Part shown: in pieces, positions 1 through 6,334 of the stretch
How positions within the stretch are numbered: position 1 is the first letter of the stretch
Layout of the letters: each line of letters begins with the position of its first letter
NCBI GenBank assembly: GCA_029820915.1
Contig: JALGUI010000131.1
Location: forward strand, 1-6,952
DNA: 6,952 nt
Source of the DNA: Candidatus Zipacnadia bacterium
GTDB taxonomy: Bacteria > Armatimonadota > Zipacnadia > Zipacnadales > UBA5352
Direction: 5' to 3'
The notes under the pieces: generated by a model
What the model saw: only the letters and a program-made list of their open reading frames with translations
Told to the model about the DNA's origin: nothing
Databases searched by the model: none
Program-made: the position numbers and the translations under genes

Positions 1-2517
1 GTCGAGACGCTCGACAACGGCTGCCGCCTGGTGGTCGAGGTGGACCACTCGCGGCCCGTCGCCGCCTTCCGCGTGTACGTCGGGGCCGGCTCCATCTACG
101 AGGGCCGGTACCTGGGCGGCGGCATCAGCCACTTCGTCGAGCACACCATCAGCGAGGGGACGCCGACGCGCACACTCGCGGAGATCGAGGCCATCCTCGA
201 CGATCTCGGCAACACCTACAACGCGTACACGACCAAGGACCACACGTGCTACTACCTCACCGCCGCCGGCGAGCAGATCGCGCGGGCCATCGAGGTCGTC
301 AGCGACTTCGTCCTGCACCCGACCTTCCCCGCCGAGGAGGTCGAGGTCCAGCGCGGCATCATCATGCGCGAGATGGCCATGGGCGACGACGAGCCCGGCC
401 GCCGCATCCATCACCTGCTGGCCGAGACGCTCTTCGCCGAGCACCCCTGCCGCTATCGGATCATCGGCTATCCCGAGGCCTTCGGGGAGCTCACCCGCGA
501 CGACCTGGTCGCCTACCACCGCGACCTATACGTGCCCGACAACATGGTCGCCGTGGCGGTCGGCGACTTCGACGGCGACGAGGTCCTCGAGCAGCTTCGT
601 GACATCTTCGGCTCCGCTCCCCGGCGCCCGCGCCCGGCCGTGCAGCTCGCCCGGGAGCCCGATCAGATCGCCCCGCGCCGGCGCGTGGCGACCGACGAGG
701 CGGTCCAGCGCGCCTACCTCCAGATGGCCTGGCCCACCATCACCATCTTCGACCCTGACCTGTATCCCCTCGACACCCTCGCCTACTATCTCAGCGGCGG
801 CGACTCCGCCGTGCTCGTGCGCAGGCTGCGCGACGAGCTCGGCCTCGTGGATGCCATCTACGCGTACTCGGCCACGCCCGCCTACGACGCCGGGAGCTTC
901 GTGATCGGTGCTGTCCTCGACCCCGCCAACCTCGAGCGCGTGGAGGAGGAGATTCTCGCCGAGCTCGAGCGGGTGAAGCAGCGGGCCCCGGCCGGGCGCG
1001 ACGTCGAGCGCGTGCGCAGGCAGGTCGAGGCCGGTGAGGTCTTCGGACAGGAGACCGCCGAGGGCCGCGCCGAGGCGTTGGGCCGCAACCTCATGATCAC
1101 CGGCGACGTGGACTTCGGCACCCGCTACGTGGAGGGCATCCGAGGCGTCACGCCCCGGGAGGTCCAGGAGGTCGCCCGCAAGTACTTCGAGCCCGAGCGC
1201 GTGTGCGTCGCCATCCTCCGCCCGCCCGCGGAGGGCGGCGAGGTGGCCGGCGCCGAGCAGCGCCGCGCGGCGGCCCGCACGCACCGGCGCACGCTCGACA
1301 ACGGCCTGACCGTGGTTGTGCGCGAGAACCATGCGGTCCCGGTGGTGAGCGTCGCTACGGCGACGCTGGCCGGCCTGCGCTACGAGACCGAGGACACCGC
1401 CGGCATCACGGCTCTGATGGCCGAGATGCTCACGCGCGGGACCCGGCGCTTCTCACGCGATCGGCTTGCCGAGCGAGTGGACCGGCTGGGCGGCAGCCTC
1501 GAGGCCTACTCCGGCCGCAACAGCTTCGGCGTCATGGCGCACTTCCTGGCCGGCGACCTGGATGACGCGTTGGAGCTATCGGTCGAGGTGCTGTGTCATC
1601 CGACCTTCCCGGCCGAAGAGCTTGAGCGCCAGCGCCGGCTCACCCTCGCCGCCATCGAGCGCCAGGAGGACAGCGTCGAGACCGTCGCCTACCGCGAGCT
1701 GCTCGGCGAGCTGTTCACGGTGCATCCCTACCGCTTCCTGCCCGTGGGCGATGCCGACGCCGTCGCGGCGCTCTCCGTTGATGACCTGACCGAGTTCCAC
1801 CGGGCCTACGCGCGACCGGCGGCGACGGCCTTCGTGGTGGCCGGCGACGTCGATCCCGATGTGGTCTTCGGCCAGGTCGAGAGGCTGACCCGCGATCTCA
1901 CGGCCGAGCCGCAGGAGCCGCCGACGCCCCCCGACGAGCCGCCCATCCAGCGGCGGCGCGAGCGCACCATCGAGCGCCCCCAGCAGCAGGCGATCGTCGC
2001 CTACGGGTTCCACGGCATCACCGTTGACGATCCGCGTCGCGAGGTGCTCGACGTGCTCGACGCGGTCATCTCCGGCTCGGGCATGCCGGGCGGACGGCTG
2101 CACGAGGCGCTGCGCGGCGCCGAGCTGGTCTACTTCGTCCACGGCATGCCCCTCCTCGGCCTCGACCCCGGCGCCTTCATCATCTACGCCGGCACCGCAC
2201 CGGACAAGGTCGATCAGGTCGCCGGCGAGATCGAGGCGATCATCGCCGACGTCGCCGCCACCCCGCCGGCCGCCGAGGAGCTCGAGCTCGCCAAGCGCAT
2301 GGCCGTCGCCGCCGACCGCATGGCCCTGCAGACCAACGCGGCCCTCGCGCAGACCATCGCCCTCGATGTCATCTACGGGATGGGCGCGGACAACTGGGAG
2401 GGCTACGCCGAGCGTATCGAGGCCGTCACCGCCGAGCAGGTGCGGCGGCTCGCCACCGAGCTGTTCGATCTGGACCGCGCGGTGGTCGTCGTCACCACCC
2501 CCGGCGAAGAGCAGTAG
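1..2517 (+). CDS. Fused two-half M16 family zinc metalloprotease (5' partial)
   Basis: The frame is open from base 1 and the first residues (VETLDNGCRLVVE) match the usual start of an M16 domain, so the true start lies off the left edge, probably only slightly upstream if there is no signal peptide. About 838 residues are present, twice a standard M16B subunit. Numbering from base 1, the layout is: catalytic domain about 1-155, M16 C-terminal domain about 164-345, linker about 405-430, then a second N/C pair about 430-575 and 591-775. The first half carries the inverted zinc motif HFVEH (residues 44-48, nt 130-144) and the third ligand Glu at residue 124 (nt 370). In the second half an ungapped alignment puts ALMAE at HFVEH and Ala at the third ligand, so it is non-catalytic, as in other M16 partner halves. 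Arg705 and Tyr711 resemble the substrate-binding Arg/Tyr pair. The family cleaves small proteins and peptides inside a clamshell. Specificity and location are unknown. It is likely the first visible gene of an operon. Confidence 0.93.
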   Translation, partial: VETLDNGCRLVVEVDHSRPVAAFRVYVGAGSIYEGRYLGGGISHFVEHTISEGTPTRTLAEIEAILDDLGNTYNAYTTKDHTCYYLTAAGEQIARAIEVVSDFVLHPTFPAEEVEVQRGIIMREMAMGDDEPGRRIHHLLAETLFAEHPCRYRIIGYPEAFGELTRDDLVAYHRDLYVPDNMVAVAVGDFDGDEVLEQLRDIFGSAPRRPRPAVQLAREPDQIAPRRRVATDEAVQRAYLQMAWPTITIFDPDLYPLDTLAYYLSGGDSAVLVRRLRDELGLVDAIYAYSATPAYDAGSFVIGAVLDPANLERVEEEILAELERVKQRAPAGRDVERVRRQVEAGEVFGQETAEGRAEALGRNLMITGDVDFGTRYVEGIRGVTPREVQEVARKYFEPERVCVAILRPPAEGGEVAGAEQRRAAARTHRRTLDNGLTVVVRENHAVPVVSVATATLAGLRYETEDTAGITALMAEMLTRGTRRFSRDRLAERVDRLGGSLEAYSGRNSFGVMAHFLAGDLDDALELSVEVLCHPTFPAEELERQRRLTLAAIERQEDSVETVAYRELLGELFTVHPYRFLPVGDADAVAALSVDDLTEFHRAYARPAATAFVVAGDVDPDVVFGQVERLTRDLTAEPQEPPTPPDEPPIQRRRERTIERPQQQAIVAYGFHGITVDDPRREVLDVLDAVISGSGMPGGRLHEALRGAELVYFVHGMPLLGLDPGAFIIYAGTAPDKVDQVAGEIEAIIADVAATPPAAEELELAKRMAVAADRMALQTNAALAQTIALDVIYGMGADNWEGYAERIEAVTAEQVRRLATELFDLDRAVVVVTTPGEEQ

Positions 2518-2566
2518 ACAGGACAAGACTCGTTCTCTACCGAACTACTGAAGAAGTGAGGAGCGC

Positions 2567-3121
2567 ATGACAGCCAGGGACTACTCCCAACTGGTCGCGC
2601 GTGAGATCTGCGACGCGCTGTCACGCACCGATGACTCGCAGGTGGAGATGCTGCTGGACATGGCCGAGGAGGCACGGAACATCTTCGTCGGCGGCGCGGG
2701 ACGCAGCGGGCTGATGATGAAGGCCTTCGCCATGCGGCTGATGCACATCGGCTTCTCGTCCTACGTGGTCGGGGAGACCACTACGCCGGCGATCGGGCCC
2801 GACGACCTGCTCATCGCCGCCAGCGGCTCGGGGCGCACAAGCATGACCCTGGCACTGGTGGAGGCCGCGGCTGCCCGCGGCGCGCGCACGGCGGTCATCA
2901 CCGGCCACGAGGACTCGCCGTTGGCCTCGGTCGCCGACCACTGCGTGTACCTTCACGCGCCGGTCGTCTTCGTGAATCACGAGCGTCCCACCAGGCAGCC
3001 CCCGGGCAGCCTGTTCGAGCAGTGCCTGCTGGCCCAGTGCGATGCCATGATACTGATGCTGATGCGCAGGCGGGGAGTCCCCGAGGACTTCATCCGCCGC
3101 CGGCACACGAAGTTCGAGTGA
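2567..3121 (+). CDS. hxlB: 6-phospho-3-hexuloisomerase-like SIS-domain protein
   Basis: A 184-residue SIS (sugar isomerase) protein, close to the usual length of 6-phospho-3-hexuloisomerase, which interconverts 3-hexulose-6-phosphate and fructose-6-phosphate in the ribulose monophosphate pathway (formaldehyde fixation, or reversed to make pentose phosphates). Visible family marks are GAGRSG at residues 43-48, the run AFAMRLMH at 53-60, GETTTPAIG at 69-77, the phosphate-loop-like SGSGRT at 86-91, and GSLFEQ at 147-152 with a conserved Glu at 151. The C-terminus RHTKFE corresponds to the family's typical RHANLE ending. One oddity is Arg90, where the family usually has Glu (SGSGET). No hexulose-6-phosphate synthase lies in the window. 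The start ATG has AGGAG at 2559-2563, only 3 nt away, inside a purine-rich stretch. The gene begins 49 nt after the protease stop and ends 8 nt before the VanW-family gene, so co-transcription is likely. The SIS fold is certain; the exact substrate is inferred from similarity. Confidence 0.86.
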   Translation: MTARDYSQLVAREICDALSRTDDSQVEMLLDMAEEARNIFVGGAGRSGLMMKAFAMRLMHIGFSSYVVGETTTPAIGPDDLLIAASGSGRTSMTLALVEAAAARGARTAVITGHEDSPLASVADHCVYLHAPVVFVNHERPTRQPPGSLFEQCLLAQCDAMILMLMRRRGVPEDFIRRRHTKFE

Positions 3122-3129
3122 GGCGGCCC

Positions 3130-4725
3130 ATGCGGAGCGAACCACCGATGAGCGCCCGATCCGAACTCGGGGACACCGATGCCATCGCGGCCGCCGACGC
3201 CGGGCCGGCCGAGACCGCCGGTCGCGTCCGCAAGGCACTCGTCATTGCCGCGGCGGGGCTGGCGACGATCCTCGTTGTCGGCTTCGTCGCGCTGCTCATT
3301 GCCACGCGCGTCTTCGTGACCGGCGGCCGCATCGCACCCAGCGTCGCGGTCGCCAGCCTCGATCTGGCGGGCATGAGCCGGGGCGAAGCCCTCGACGCCC
3401 TGCGAACTCAGTGGGTCCCCACCCTCCCCGACGCGGTGAAGGTCGCCTACCCGGGCGGCGAGTGGGAGGCCGACCGCGATGAGCTGGGCGTGTCGCTGCG
3501 GCTCGAGGAGGCCGCCGACGAGGCCGTCGCGGTCGGACGCCGGGGCGGTCTGTTCACCCAGCTCGGCGCACGACTGCGCCTCGCGCGGCAGCCGGTGCGC
3601 ATCCCGGTGGCCGTGGACATCAACGAGGACACACTCGAGGACGCCGTCGGCGGCCTCGCGGACATCGTGGACTGCGAGCCCGTGGACGCCGACATCAGCG
3701 TCGCCGGCGATGACGTCGAGATCGTCCCCGGCCAGGTCGGTCGCACGCTCGACATCGAGGGGACCATGCGGGCGGTCCGCTCGGCGCTGGCCGATCCGGC
3801 CGCCCGCGAGGTGGCGGCGGTGGTGACGACCGAGGAGCCGGCCGTGACCGCCGAGGACCTGGCGCACATCGAGGTCGTCCTGGGCCGCTACAGCACGCCC
3901 TACAACCCCGGCCGCGTGGACCGCTCGCACAACCTGCGCCTGGCCGTCGGCAAGCTCAACGAAACGGTAATCCGGCCGGGCGAGGAGTTCTCCTTCAACC
4001 AGACCGTCGGCGAGCGCGTCGTGGAGGACGGCTACCGCGAGGCGCCCATCTTCATCAACGGCGAGGTCAAGCCCTCCATGGGCGGCGGCGTCTGCCAGAT
4101 CGCCAGCACCACCTACAACGCCGTGCTGCTCGCCAACCTCGACGTGCTCGAGCGCCACCACCACTCCCGCCCGGTGGACTATGTCCCCACCGGTAGGGAC
4201 GCCACGGTGTACTGGGGCCAGTATGACCTGAAGTTCCGCAACAGCCTCGAGCACCCGATCCTGCTCCTGGCGGAGGTCGGCTCCTCGACCGTCACCATCC
4301 GCTTCCTCGGCAGTCGCGAGGATGACGCCGATGTCGAGATCACCCGCGAAGGCCTCACCCGCATCTCGCACGGCGTCAAGGAGGTTGACGATCCGGAGCT
4401 CGACGAAGGCGAGGAAGAGGTCGAGAAGAAGGGCCGGGACGGCTGGCGCGTCACGGTCTACCGCAAAGCCACACGCGACGGCGAGGTCATCCGCGACGAG
4501 AGGCTGCACACCGACTACTACTCGCCGCAGACCAAGGTGGTCCACGTCGGCACCAGGCCGCCCGAGGACGCCGAGGATGGCGCCGAGGGCCAGGAGACGC
4601 CCGGGGACGAGCAGGCGCCTCCCGCCGACACGCCCGCGCCGCATCAGCCTGAGCCCGCCGCCACGCCCTTGGCGCCGGGCGCGGTGCCCGTTCCGCCCGT
4701 ACCTGGCGGGCCTGCAGGCGGGTAG
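3130..4725 (+). CDS. Membrane-anchored VanW family protein
   Basis: From ATG 3130 the protein has 531 residues. A short acidic cytoplasmic tail (1-31) is followed by a transmembrane anchor at about 36-59. A YoaR/PG_binding_4-like region (about 70-240) starts with SLDLAGMSRGEALDAL. The VanW domain (about 250-380) shows RYSTPYNPGR, SHNLRLA, GGGVCQIASTTYNA (Cys at about 322) and VDYVPTGRDATVYWG. A short beta-rich module (about 437-476, ending VVHVGT) precedes a Pro/Ala/Glu-rich disordered tail. VanW-type proteins are envelope proteins named after an accessory gene of vancomycin-resistance clusters. Their biochemical role is unsettled, and nothing else here points to resistance. Start choice: ATG 3130 has GTGAGG at 3118-3123, 8 nt after the isomerase stop. 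ATG 3148 with GGAG at 3134-3137 is almost as good. A start further upstream would overlap the isomerase heavily and lacks support. The tail and module resemble the places where other family members carry G5 domains. Confidence 0.9.
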   Translation: MRSEPPMSARSELGDTDAIAAADAGPAETAGRVRKALVIAAAGLATILVVGFVALLIATRVFVTGGRIAPSVAVASLDLAGMSRGEALDALRTQWVPTLPDAVKVAYPGGEWEADRDELGVSLRLEEAADEAVAVGRRGGLFTQLGARLRLARQPVRIPVAVDINEDTLEDAVGGLADIVDCEPVDADISVAGDDVEIVPGQVGRTLDIEGTMRAVRSALADPAAREVAAVVTTEEPAVTAEDLAHIEVVLGRYSTPYNPGRVDRSHNLRLAVGKLNETVIRPGEEFSFNQTVGERVVEDGYREAPIFINGEVKPSMGGGVCQIASTTYNAVLLANLDVLERHHHSRPVDYVPTGRDATVYWGQYDLKFRNSLEHPILLLAEVGSSTVTIRFLGSREDDADVEITREGLTRISHGVKEVDDPELDEGEEEVEKKGRDGWRVTVYRKATRDGEVIRDERLHTDYYSPQTKVVHVGTRPPEDAEDGAEGQETPGDEQAPPADTPAPHQPEPAATPLAPGAVPVPPVPGGPAGG

Positions 4726-4754
4726 CCGTCGGCCCGCGAACCGCCGTCCGACGG
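4726..4754 (+). terminator. Inverted repeat after the VanW gene (weak terminator candidate)
   Basis: CCGTCGG (4726-4732) and CCGACGG (4748-4754) are perfect 7-bp complements around a 15-nt loop, beginning on the first base after the VanW stop codon. There is no T-run downstream, so it does not meet the usual intrinsic-terminator pattern. It could protect the 3' end of the mRNA, act with Rho, or be chance in GC-rich DNA. Its place between the end of an apparent operon and a new promoter 7 bp further on makes a boundary role plausible. Confidence 0.35.
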
Positions 4755-4760
4755 TGCCGC

Positions 4761-4789
4761 TTGACTTGCGGTCGCCGGCCCAATATACT
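4761..4789 (+). promoter_or_regulatory. Sigma-70-type promoter for the Met-rich exported protein gene
   Basis: The -35 box TTGACT (4761-4766) and -10 box TATACT (4784-4789) each match the consensus at five of six positions and are separated by exactly 17 bp. The -10 sits in an A/T patch (CAATATACT) that stands out in GC-rich surroundings. By the usual spacing, transcription should start near 4796-4797, giving a leader of about 67 nt before the GTG at 4864. This is the only convincing promoter I see in the window, and it makes the downstream gene an independent unit. Confidence 0.8.
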
Positions 4790-4801
4790 GTCGTGCAGCA
4801 G

Positions 4802-4833
4802 TCGTCTCCCGGCGCGGCGCAGCCGGGAGGCGA
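4802..4833 (+). promoter_or_regulatory. Strong stem-loop in the 5' leader
   Basis: Bases 4802-4813 pair with 4822-4833 in a 12-bp stem: 11 Watson-Crick pairs plus one U-G wobble (4805:4830), with an 8-nt loop GCGGCGCA. The core CTCCCGGC/GCCGGGAG is perfect. The hairpin starts about 5 nt after the predicted transcription start and ends 17 nt before the Shine-Dalgarno of the gene at 4864. No U-tract follows, so it is not an intrinsic terminator. Its 3' arm contains GGGAGG (4825-4830), a good Shine-Dalgarno for the out-of-frame ATG at 4838. Plausible roles are 5'-end mRNA stabilisation or translational control; no known riboswitch is recognised. Confidence 0.65.
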
Positions 4834-4850
4834 GACTATGGCGTGTACCC

Positions 4851-4857
4851 GAGGTGG
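4851..4857 (+). promoter_or_regulatory. Ribosome-binding site that fixes the GTG start at 4864
   Basis: GAGGTGG lies 6 nt before GTG 4864; its first six bases, GAGGTG, match the complement of the 16S rRNA 3' end. An in-frame TAG at 4858-4860, only two codons upstream of the GTG, rules out any earlier start in this frame. The GTG is therefore the earliest possible start and has a strong site. Confidence 0.75.
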
Positions 4858-4863
4858 TAGCTC

Positions 4864-6225
4864 GTGCGGGACCGACGCCAGGGACGCACTATCCTCATCG
4901 TTCTCTCCATCATCGCCGTCACCGCGATCTTCGTCTTCCTCGGGCAGCTCTTCGCCCAGGAGGAGGACGTGGCCGCCGGTGAAGAGCCGCCGCCCCCGCC
5001 CGGCGACGAGGCCATGCCGCCACCGCCCGAAGAGGGCATGATGGTGGAAGGCCCGGAGGCGATGGGGCCCCCGGAGATGATGGGGGGCCCGGAGATGATG
5101 GGGGGCCCGGAGATGATGGGGGGCCCGGGGATGATGGGCATGCCCGGCATGGGCGGCGCCCGTGGAGGGGCGCCCCTCCAGTGGACCGAGCAGGCCATGG
5201 ACGAAGACCTCACCATGACCTACGACGACTTCCTCGTCGAGAGCAGGCAACCGCGGGCCGTCATCCCGGACGTCTTCCTCTATGATGACGAGGACAACGC
5301 CAAGCTCTATACCACGAACCAGTGGTCCCAACTCCAGCGCATCTATGCCGGCAAGCGCGCGGTCGAGGCGGTCGGGGCCGTCGCCGGCAGGCCGGGCTAC
5401 GGCCTTGCCACCCGCATCACCCGCGAGATGGCCGTCAAGCAGAAGGAACTCGATGCCGTTCAGCACCTCTACAACGTCGGCCTCGACAGCTTCAGCTTCG
5501 AGATCGGCTACCCGCAGGTGCGGCACGCCGACATCCGCCCCGGCTCCAACAGCATTCCCATCGAGGTCGGCGTCATCATGAGGGTCAGGCCGGGGATCGA
5601 CCAGCGCTTCCCGAGCCTGGTCTACCGCAAACTGCGGCCCTTCGACAACTACGGCGAGGATCGCCAGCTCTTCCGCATCGTTGACTACGAGGGGGGCATG
5701 TGGAACCCCAAGCAGGTCTACCTGTGGAACGGCGCGGTCTCTGAGTGGAACAGCCTGTGGTCCGCCAACAGCATCCGGGTCACCCTCTACGACATCAACG
5801 GCAAGCGCGTCGTCCAGGGCACGCAGTCGGCCGGGCACACCGGTGGCATCTGCGCCAAGCTGGTGTACCCGGATGAGTTGAACTACGCGCCCATCCACGA
5901 GACCATCATCCCGCCGCGCGATCACAGCTTCGAGGGCGGGCAGCTCGGCCTCGACTACCAGAAGGGCTGGTACTACAACTTCAGCTTCACCATCCCGCTC
6001 GCCGAGCTCCCCATGCTCGACCGCGCGGAGGCCGTGCTCATCGGCTCCGGCGGCGTCGAGGGCTCGCGCGGCGCGACGCAGGCGCCGCCGCCCGACGTCA
6101 GCTTCGAGGCGGCGTCGTCCCGCGGCGCCGTACAGGCGGGCGCCGACCAGGCGATGGGCCGCGCCCGGACCGGCCTGCCCATGACGGGCGTGCAGCTCCC
6201 GCCCACTATGTTCGTGCCCTTCTAG
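4864..6225 (+). CDS. Exported or membrane-anchored protein with Pro/Met-rich linker, family not recognised
   Basis: 453 residues from a GTG start. Residues 1-8 are basic and 9-31 form a hydrophobic segment (TILIVLSIIAVTAIFVFLG), acting as a signal anchor or a signal peptide possibly cut near LFA-QEE. Residues 33-105 are low complexity: acidic and Pro-rich, then Met/Gly/Pro-rich, with three exact PEMMGG copies (70-87) and a degenerate fourth. Residues about 106-410 look globular and beta-rich, with many aromatics and phrases such as WTEQAMDEDLTMTYDDF, SFEIGYPQVRHADIRPGSN, VYLWNGAVSEWNSLW and KGWYYNFSFTIPL. The tail (about 411-453) is Gly/Ala/Pro-rich and ends in VPF. I do not recognise the domain and see no catalytic motif. 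The layout (anchor, flexible linker, folded domain) suggests a periplasmic or surface structural or binding role. The gene has its own promoter and leader hairpin, and a secreted repeat protein follows 109 nt later. It is clearly coding; its function is unknown. Confidence 0.88.
   Translation: MRDRRQGRTILIVLSIIAVTAIFVFLGQLFAQEEDVAAGEEPPPPPGDEAMPPPPEEGMMVEGPEAMGPPEMMGGPEMMGGPEMMGGPGMMGMPGMGGARGGAPLQWTEQAMDEDLTMTYDDFLVESRQPRAVIPDVFLYDDEDNAKLYTTNQWSQLQRIYAGKRAVEAVGAVAGRPGYGLATRITREMAVKQKELDAVQHLYNVGLDSFSFEIGYPQVRHADIRPGSNSIPIEVGVIMRVRPGIDQRFPSLVYRKLRPFDNYGEDRQLFRIVDYEGGMWNPKQVYLWNGAVSEWNSLWSANSIRVTLYDINGKRVVQGTQSAGHTGGICAKLVYPDELNYAPIHETIIPPRDHSFEGGQLGLDYQKGWYYNFSFTIPLAELPMLDRAEAVLIGSGGVEGSRGATQAPPPDVSFEAASSRGAVQAGADQAMGRARTGLPMTGVQLPPTMFVPF
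5071..5142 (+). repeat. 18-bp in-frame tandem repeat encoding PEMMGG
   Basis: Three identical 18-bp units (CCGGAGATGATGGGGGGC) run at 5071-5088, 5089-5106 and 5107-5124, with a degenerate fourth at 5125-5142 encoding PGMMGM. A half-similar unit (PEAMGP) precedes them. Because the unit is a multiple of three, gain or loss of copies keeps the frame. The G-runs and perfect identity point to recent slippage expansion. The product is a flexible Met-rich linker between the membrane segment and the folded domain. Confidence 0.92.
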
Positions 6226-6250
6226 CTGCGTCTGCAGTGAATGGCGTGAG

Positions 6251-6280
6251 TGTGGAGCAGGGCCCACTGCCCTTGCCACA
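6251..6280 (+). terminator. Bulged inverted repeat between the two exported-protein genes
   Basis: TGTG(GA)GCA.GGGC and GCCC(T)TGC.CACA flank the loop CCACT, giving 11 base pairs with a 2-nt bulge on the left arm and a 1-nt bulge on the right. It begins 26 nt after the stop codon at 6225. No T-run follows, so termination is only one option; it could also be an mRNA-processing or stability element between two co-transcribed genes. Confidence 0.35.
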
Positions 6281-6334
6281 GTCGGAGGAGCGCCCGCCAA
6301 GCCGAAGGGATCGGTTCCACAGAGGGGGAGGGCG

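Noticed and set aside
31..33. GTG as the start of the M16 gene
   Set aside because: The frame is open back to base 1 and those residues (LDNG...) belong to the conserved beginning of the M16 domain.
526..1332. Minus-strand open frame inside the M16 gene
   Set aside because: Antisense shadow of the protease, whose motifs in the plus frame are unmistakable; the composition is Gly/Ala/His/Leu-biased with no recognisable domain.
1576..2526. Minus-strand open frame over the second M16 half
   Set aside because: Same antisense shadow effect; the plus frame aligns with the first half of the protease.
3022..3129. Upstream extension of the VanW gene into the isomerase gene
   Set aside because: It would overlap the isomerase by 100 nt and add residues with no VanW-family character; ATG 3130 or 3148 has a proper Shine-Dalgarno.
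3130..4725. VanW gene as evidence of a vancomycin-resistance cluster
   Set aside because: None of the core resistance genes (ligase, dehydrogenase, dipeptidase, two-component system) is present, and VanW-domain proteins are widespread outside such clusters.
5071..5142. Tandem repeat as a CRISPR-like array
   Set aside because: The units are contiguous with no spacers, and they are in frame within a coding sequence.
6273..6301. TTGCCA as a -35 box for the last gene
   Set aside because: No -10-like sequence lies 15-19 bp downstream (GCCAAG at the 17-bp position); it also forms part of the inverted repeat.
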